Below the pieces are notes generated by a model. The model was given only the letters and a program-made list of their open reading frames with translations. It was not told where the DNA came from and searched no databases. From the NCBI GenBank assembly GCA_965261925.1, contig OZ253486.1, forward strand, positions 2,108,001 to 2,172,000: 64,000 nucleotides of DNA. The letters run 5' to 3'. A program made the translations under genes and the position numbers. Of this stretch, positions 62,069-64,000 are shown one piece after another. Position 1 is the first letter of the stretch. Each line of letters begins with the position of its first letter. The stretch is from Bin87 sp965261925 (GTDB taxonomy: Bacteria > Chloroflexota > Dehalococcoidia > Lucifugimonadales > UBA3495).

Positions 62069-62432
62069 TCCGCCCATAATCGCGGATACTGCCTTACTTT
62101 CCGCCATTTCTGCATTTCATTCTCCGGACAAAAAGGATTTCGATTTGCATGCCGACAAACGAGACGCCCCTTTGACGCATCTTGAGCCGACACTCTGCCT
62201 CATCCGTCAACTCTTCCGCCCGAGCAAACGCGACGCGACGCTACTACCTCCCACAGAGCGGTCAACCCCAGGTTGGTCCGTCATTTGGTGTTGAAATTCC
62301 CTCGGCCGTCGCCCCAGACGCGTGCTGGTTGCACGGCGGTCCTCCAGGGTTATGACCGTGACGGTTCGCCCTCATGTCCCCGCTGCCCGGCTTCCCGCTG
62401 TTTCGTGGCAGTCGTCGTCCGTCTGTGGCATC

Positions 62433-62467
62433 AAAAAGGGCCAACGAGGGTTGATACTCGCTGGCCC
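62433..62467 (-). terminator. minus-strand terminator-like hairpin
   Basis: Arms GGGCCAACGAG (62438-62448) and CTCGCTGGCCC (62457-62467), one mismatch, followed on the minus strand by TTTTT (62437-62433). It would end a leftward transcript starting near array 2. Confidence 0.65.
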
Positions 62468-62950
62468 CGGTTGCGGCGCGCTTATATGGATGTTTGGTTA
62501 TACCGGCTCTTTCGTTATGTGCGGCGGAGCCCTGGACTCGCGTTAATGTTGCTGCGCTTATTCACGCCTGTCGATTTTGGTTTGGCGGGTCCCGGTCCTG
62601 GCAAATTATGGTGCCACCGGAGCCAACCGTTGGTTTTTGCTTTCGGCCCGATTTGGGCCGCTTCCGCCGCTATGCTGCGGCGCCTCTCCGGGTGTCGCGC
62701 CGCGGTCCGATATCATGCCGCAATCACCAAGAGCGCGGGGCCAGTATGGCCACAGGTAAAGCCCCTATCGCCATGATTGTAAGGAGTTCCTTCCGATCCA
62801 GACTGTAGATTCGGATTTTCTGAGTGACCATGATAGGGTCTGCTCCTATTGTGTGATTGCTTTGGGAACGATCAGGGAGACTTTCCCTTCCGGTGTTGCT
62901 GAGCCCGTGTGGCCTCGTTCCCTTGGGTGAATCCAGAATAGCAACCGGCT

Positions 62951-63000
62951 GTGAGAATCGAGTGAAAACGCGGGCAAAAATAGTGAACAAATTGTGAAGA
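62951..63000 (-). promoter_or_regulatory. array 2 of four TTTTCAC-type direct repeats
   Basis: Units at 62951, 62962, 62983 and 62994 read (plus strand) GTGAGAA, GTGAAAA, GTGAACA and GTGAAGA, again 11, 21, 11 apart. It lies 236 bases upstream of the CoA transferase start (plus strand). Confidence 0.6.
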
Positions 63001-63152
63001 TGTTTTAAATTTGTTACACGCGCGGTTGCGCTCCCCGAAGCTCACATCCCATAGCGCCGGATGCGCCGGCCCGTTCTGGATCCGTGTAATAAACCACCCT
63101 CGGACGCATCGGCTCACCCTCGTCCCACGGTGCCGCGCGGCCCGGCGCTCGC

Positions 63153-63181
63153 TTGCCCAATAAAGCCTCCCGGCGTAGAAT
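63153..63181 (+). promoter_or_regulatory. promoter of the 63236 CoA transferase
   Basis: TTGCCC (63153-63158), a 17-base spacer and TAGAAT (63176-63181), 54 bases before the ATG. Confidence 0.5.
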
Positions 63182-63235
63182 GGCGAAACTTCATTCGTAA
63201 TCCCGATGTACCCTGTCGATTGAGGAGAATCTGTT

Positions 63236-64000
63236 ATGCCAGAAGCTAAAGGCCCTCTGGACGGTATACGCGTCATTGACCTTGGTCGGCACCAGGCCGG
63301 CCCCCGCTGCGCCCAGGTTTTGGCCCGTTTGGGTGCCGAAGTCATCAAGGTGGAACGCCTCGGAGGCGAGGAGACCCGCTACCACGCACCCTGGGTCCGC
63401 AAGCAGTCCGCCTACTGGGTTCAGTACAACAGCGGCAAGAAGAGCCTGAGCATCGACCTCCGCAAGGAGGACGGCAAGGAAGTCCTCCGCAAGCTGGTCA
63501 AGGTTTCCGATGTCCTGCTGCAGAACTTCCGCCCCGGCACCATCGACACCATGGGTTTCGGGTACGATGTTCTCTACGAACTGAACCCACGCATCATCAT
63601 GGTCAACGTTTCCGCCTACGGCCAATTCGGCCCTTACCGGGAACAGATCGGCTACGACCCCATTGGCCAGACCATGTCCGGAATCGCCATGGTGACCGGT
63701 GAGGAGGGAATGCCTCCCATCCGCGCCGGCGTACCCATCATCGACCGCACAACCGCGCTCCACGCTGCCATTGGAACCCTGGCTGCCCTCCATGAGCGCG
63801 AGACCTCCGGCGTTGGTCAGACCATTGACGCCTGCTTGGCCGACACCGGTTACAGCTATACCGAAATTCCCATCACTGCCTACCACGGCGCCGGCATCGA
63901 ACCCAGGCGCGGCGAGTCCGCAGCCCCTCCGTCGGGCACCTACCCCTGCAAGGACGGTTGGGTGCTGATCTCCGCTGGCGACCAGCACCACTGGCATCGC
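63236..64000 (+). CDS. CaiB/BaiF family CoA transferase, 3' truncated by the window
   Basis: From an ATG preceded by GAGGAG (8-base spacing) the frame is open to the last base, 255 residues. It has PLDGIRVIDLGRHQAGPR, LGAEVIKVERLGGEETR, the SGKKSLSIDLRK segment, VNVSAYGQFGPYRE and PIRAGVPIIDRTTALHAAIG with the likely catalytic Asp. It is a class III CoA transferase, distinct from the one at 25675. Substrate unknown. Confidence 0.93.
   Translation, partial: MPEAKGPLDGIRVIDLGRHQAGPRCAQVLARLGAEVIKVERLGGEETRYHAPWVRKQSAYWVQYNSGKKSLSIDLRKEDGKEVLRKLVKVSDVLLQNFRPGTIDTMGFGYDVLYELNPRIIMVNVSAYGQFGPYREQIGYDPIGQTMSGIAMVTGEEGMPPIRAGVPIIDRTTALHAAIGTLAALHERETSGVGQTIDACLADTGYSYTEIPITAYHGAGIEPRRGESAAPPSGTYPCKDGWVLISAGDQHHWHR

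Larger units (their letters stand above)
61676..63235. other. 1.56-kb gene-poor regulatory region
   Basis: It has an AT-rich spot at 61728-61770, the inverted repeat at 61748-61764, two GTGAA-repeat arrays (62019-62068 and 62951-63000), a minus-strand terminator-like hairpin (62433-62467) and the promoter of the next CoA transferase. Open frames here lack ribosome sites or protein-like composition. A 35-codon frame (minus, 62831-62724) is too weak to call. Confidence 0.5.

Noticed and set aside
61768..62193. Longer minus-strand frame sharing the string FTRFSQ with one at 62724-62990
   Set aside because: The shared residues come from the repeat arrays, not from protein homology; no ribosome site.
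62273..62776. 167-codon plus-strand frame
   Set aside because: Atypical composition, no ribosome site, crosses a clear minus-strand terminator hairpin.
62724..62831. 35-codon frame on the minus strand (MVTQKIRIYSLDRK...) after AGGAG at a 12-base distance, downstream of array 2
   Set aside because: Too short, poor ribosome spacing, no recognisable domain; could be a small peptide but the sequence alone does not support it.
63191..63997. 268-codon minus-strand frame at the right edge
   Set aside because: It is the antisense of the CoA transferase at 63236, which has clear family motifs.

Overview
The window is GC-rich, densely packed bacterial chromosome with short overlaps between genes and long co-directional runs. 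Gene content suggests a free-living or host-associated Chloroflexota, plausibly of the Dehalococcoidia/SAR202 type: CaiB-type CoA transferases, a multi-domain rhodanese, a sulfite oxidase, flavin monooxygenases, an MshA-like glycosyltransferase and heterodimeric ABC exporters. This is inference from gene content only. There is no rRNA gene, and I recognise no tRNA gene, CRISPR array or prophage.

Layout. 1-7.4 kb: catabolic genes (end of an SDR, amidohydrolase, beta-sandwich protein, dienelactone hydrolase, a D-aminoacylase/Nudix/amidotransferase-like operon, a two-domain carboxymuconolactone-decarboxylase protein). 7.4-11.7 kb: an oxidative pentose-phosphate cluster (pgi, gnd, zwf). 12-16.7 kb: alpha/beta hydrolase and a heterodimeric ABC exporter. 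17-30 kb: housekeeping (argS, hisF-HAD-hisIE, hisS, metG, a polyprenyl synthase) mixed with a cyclase operon and a CoA transferase. 30-35.4 kb: S9 peptidase, then an overlapping four-gene operon in which a HepT/MntA (HEPN/MNT) toxin-antitoxin pair sits between an AtzG/GatC-like subunit and its amidase; an IS5-family element lies in the amidase stop codon. 35.4-45.9 kb: eleven co-directional genes on the minus strand starting with rpsF-ssb-rpsR under a near-consensus promoter, continuing through a parvulin-like protein, hom, thrC, folE, an acyltransferase, a glycosyltransferase, DUF502 and a PIG-L deacetylase. 46-48.4 kb: alpha-E and circularly permuted ATP-grasp genes. 48.6-57.5 kb: a sulfur-flavoured region (LLM monooxygenase, cysteine-dioxygenase-like protein, four-domain rhodanese, sulfite oxidase, acyl-CoA-dehydrogenase-fold flavoprotein, MFS transporter). 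57.5-60.8 kb: small conserved genes, an RdgB-like protein, a MoxR ATPase and a DAO oxidoreductase. 60.8-63.2 kb: a gene-poor stretch with dispersed repeats, paired hairpins and two identically spaced arrays of GTGAA-type repeats. 63.2 kb to the end: a CoA transferase cut by the window edge.

Working together: zwf/gnd/pgi supply NADPH and pentoses; hisF/hisIE and hom/thrC make amino acids. The 49.9-55.7 kb genes can be read as a route from thiol or organosulfur compounds through sulfite to sulfate. Several minus-strand genes share an extended -10 of the form TGC-TATAAT, which gives an internal picture of the housekeeping promoter.
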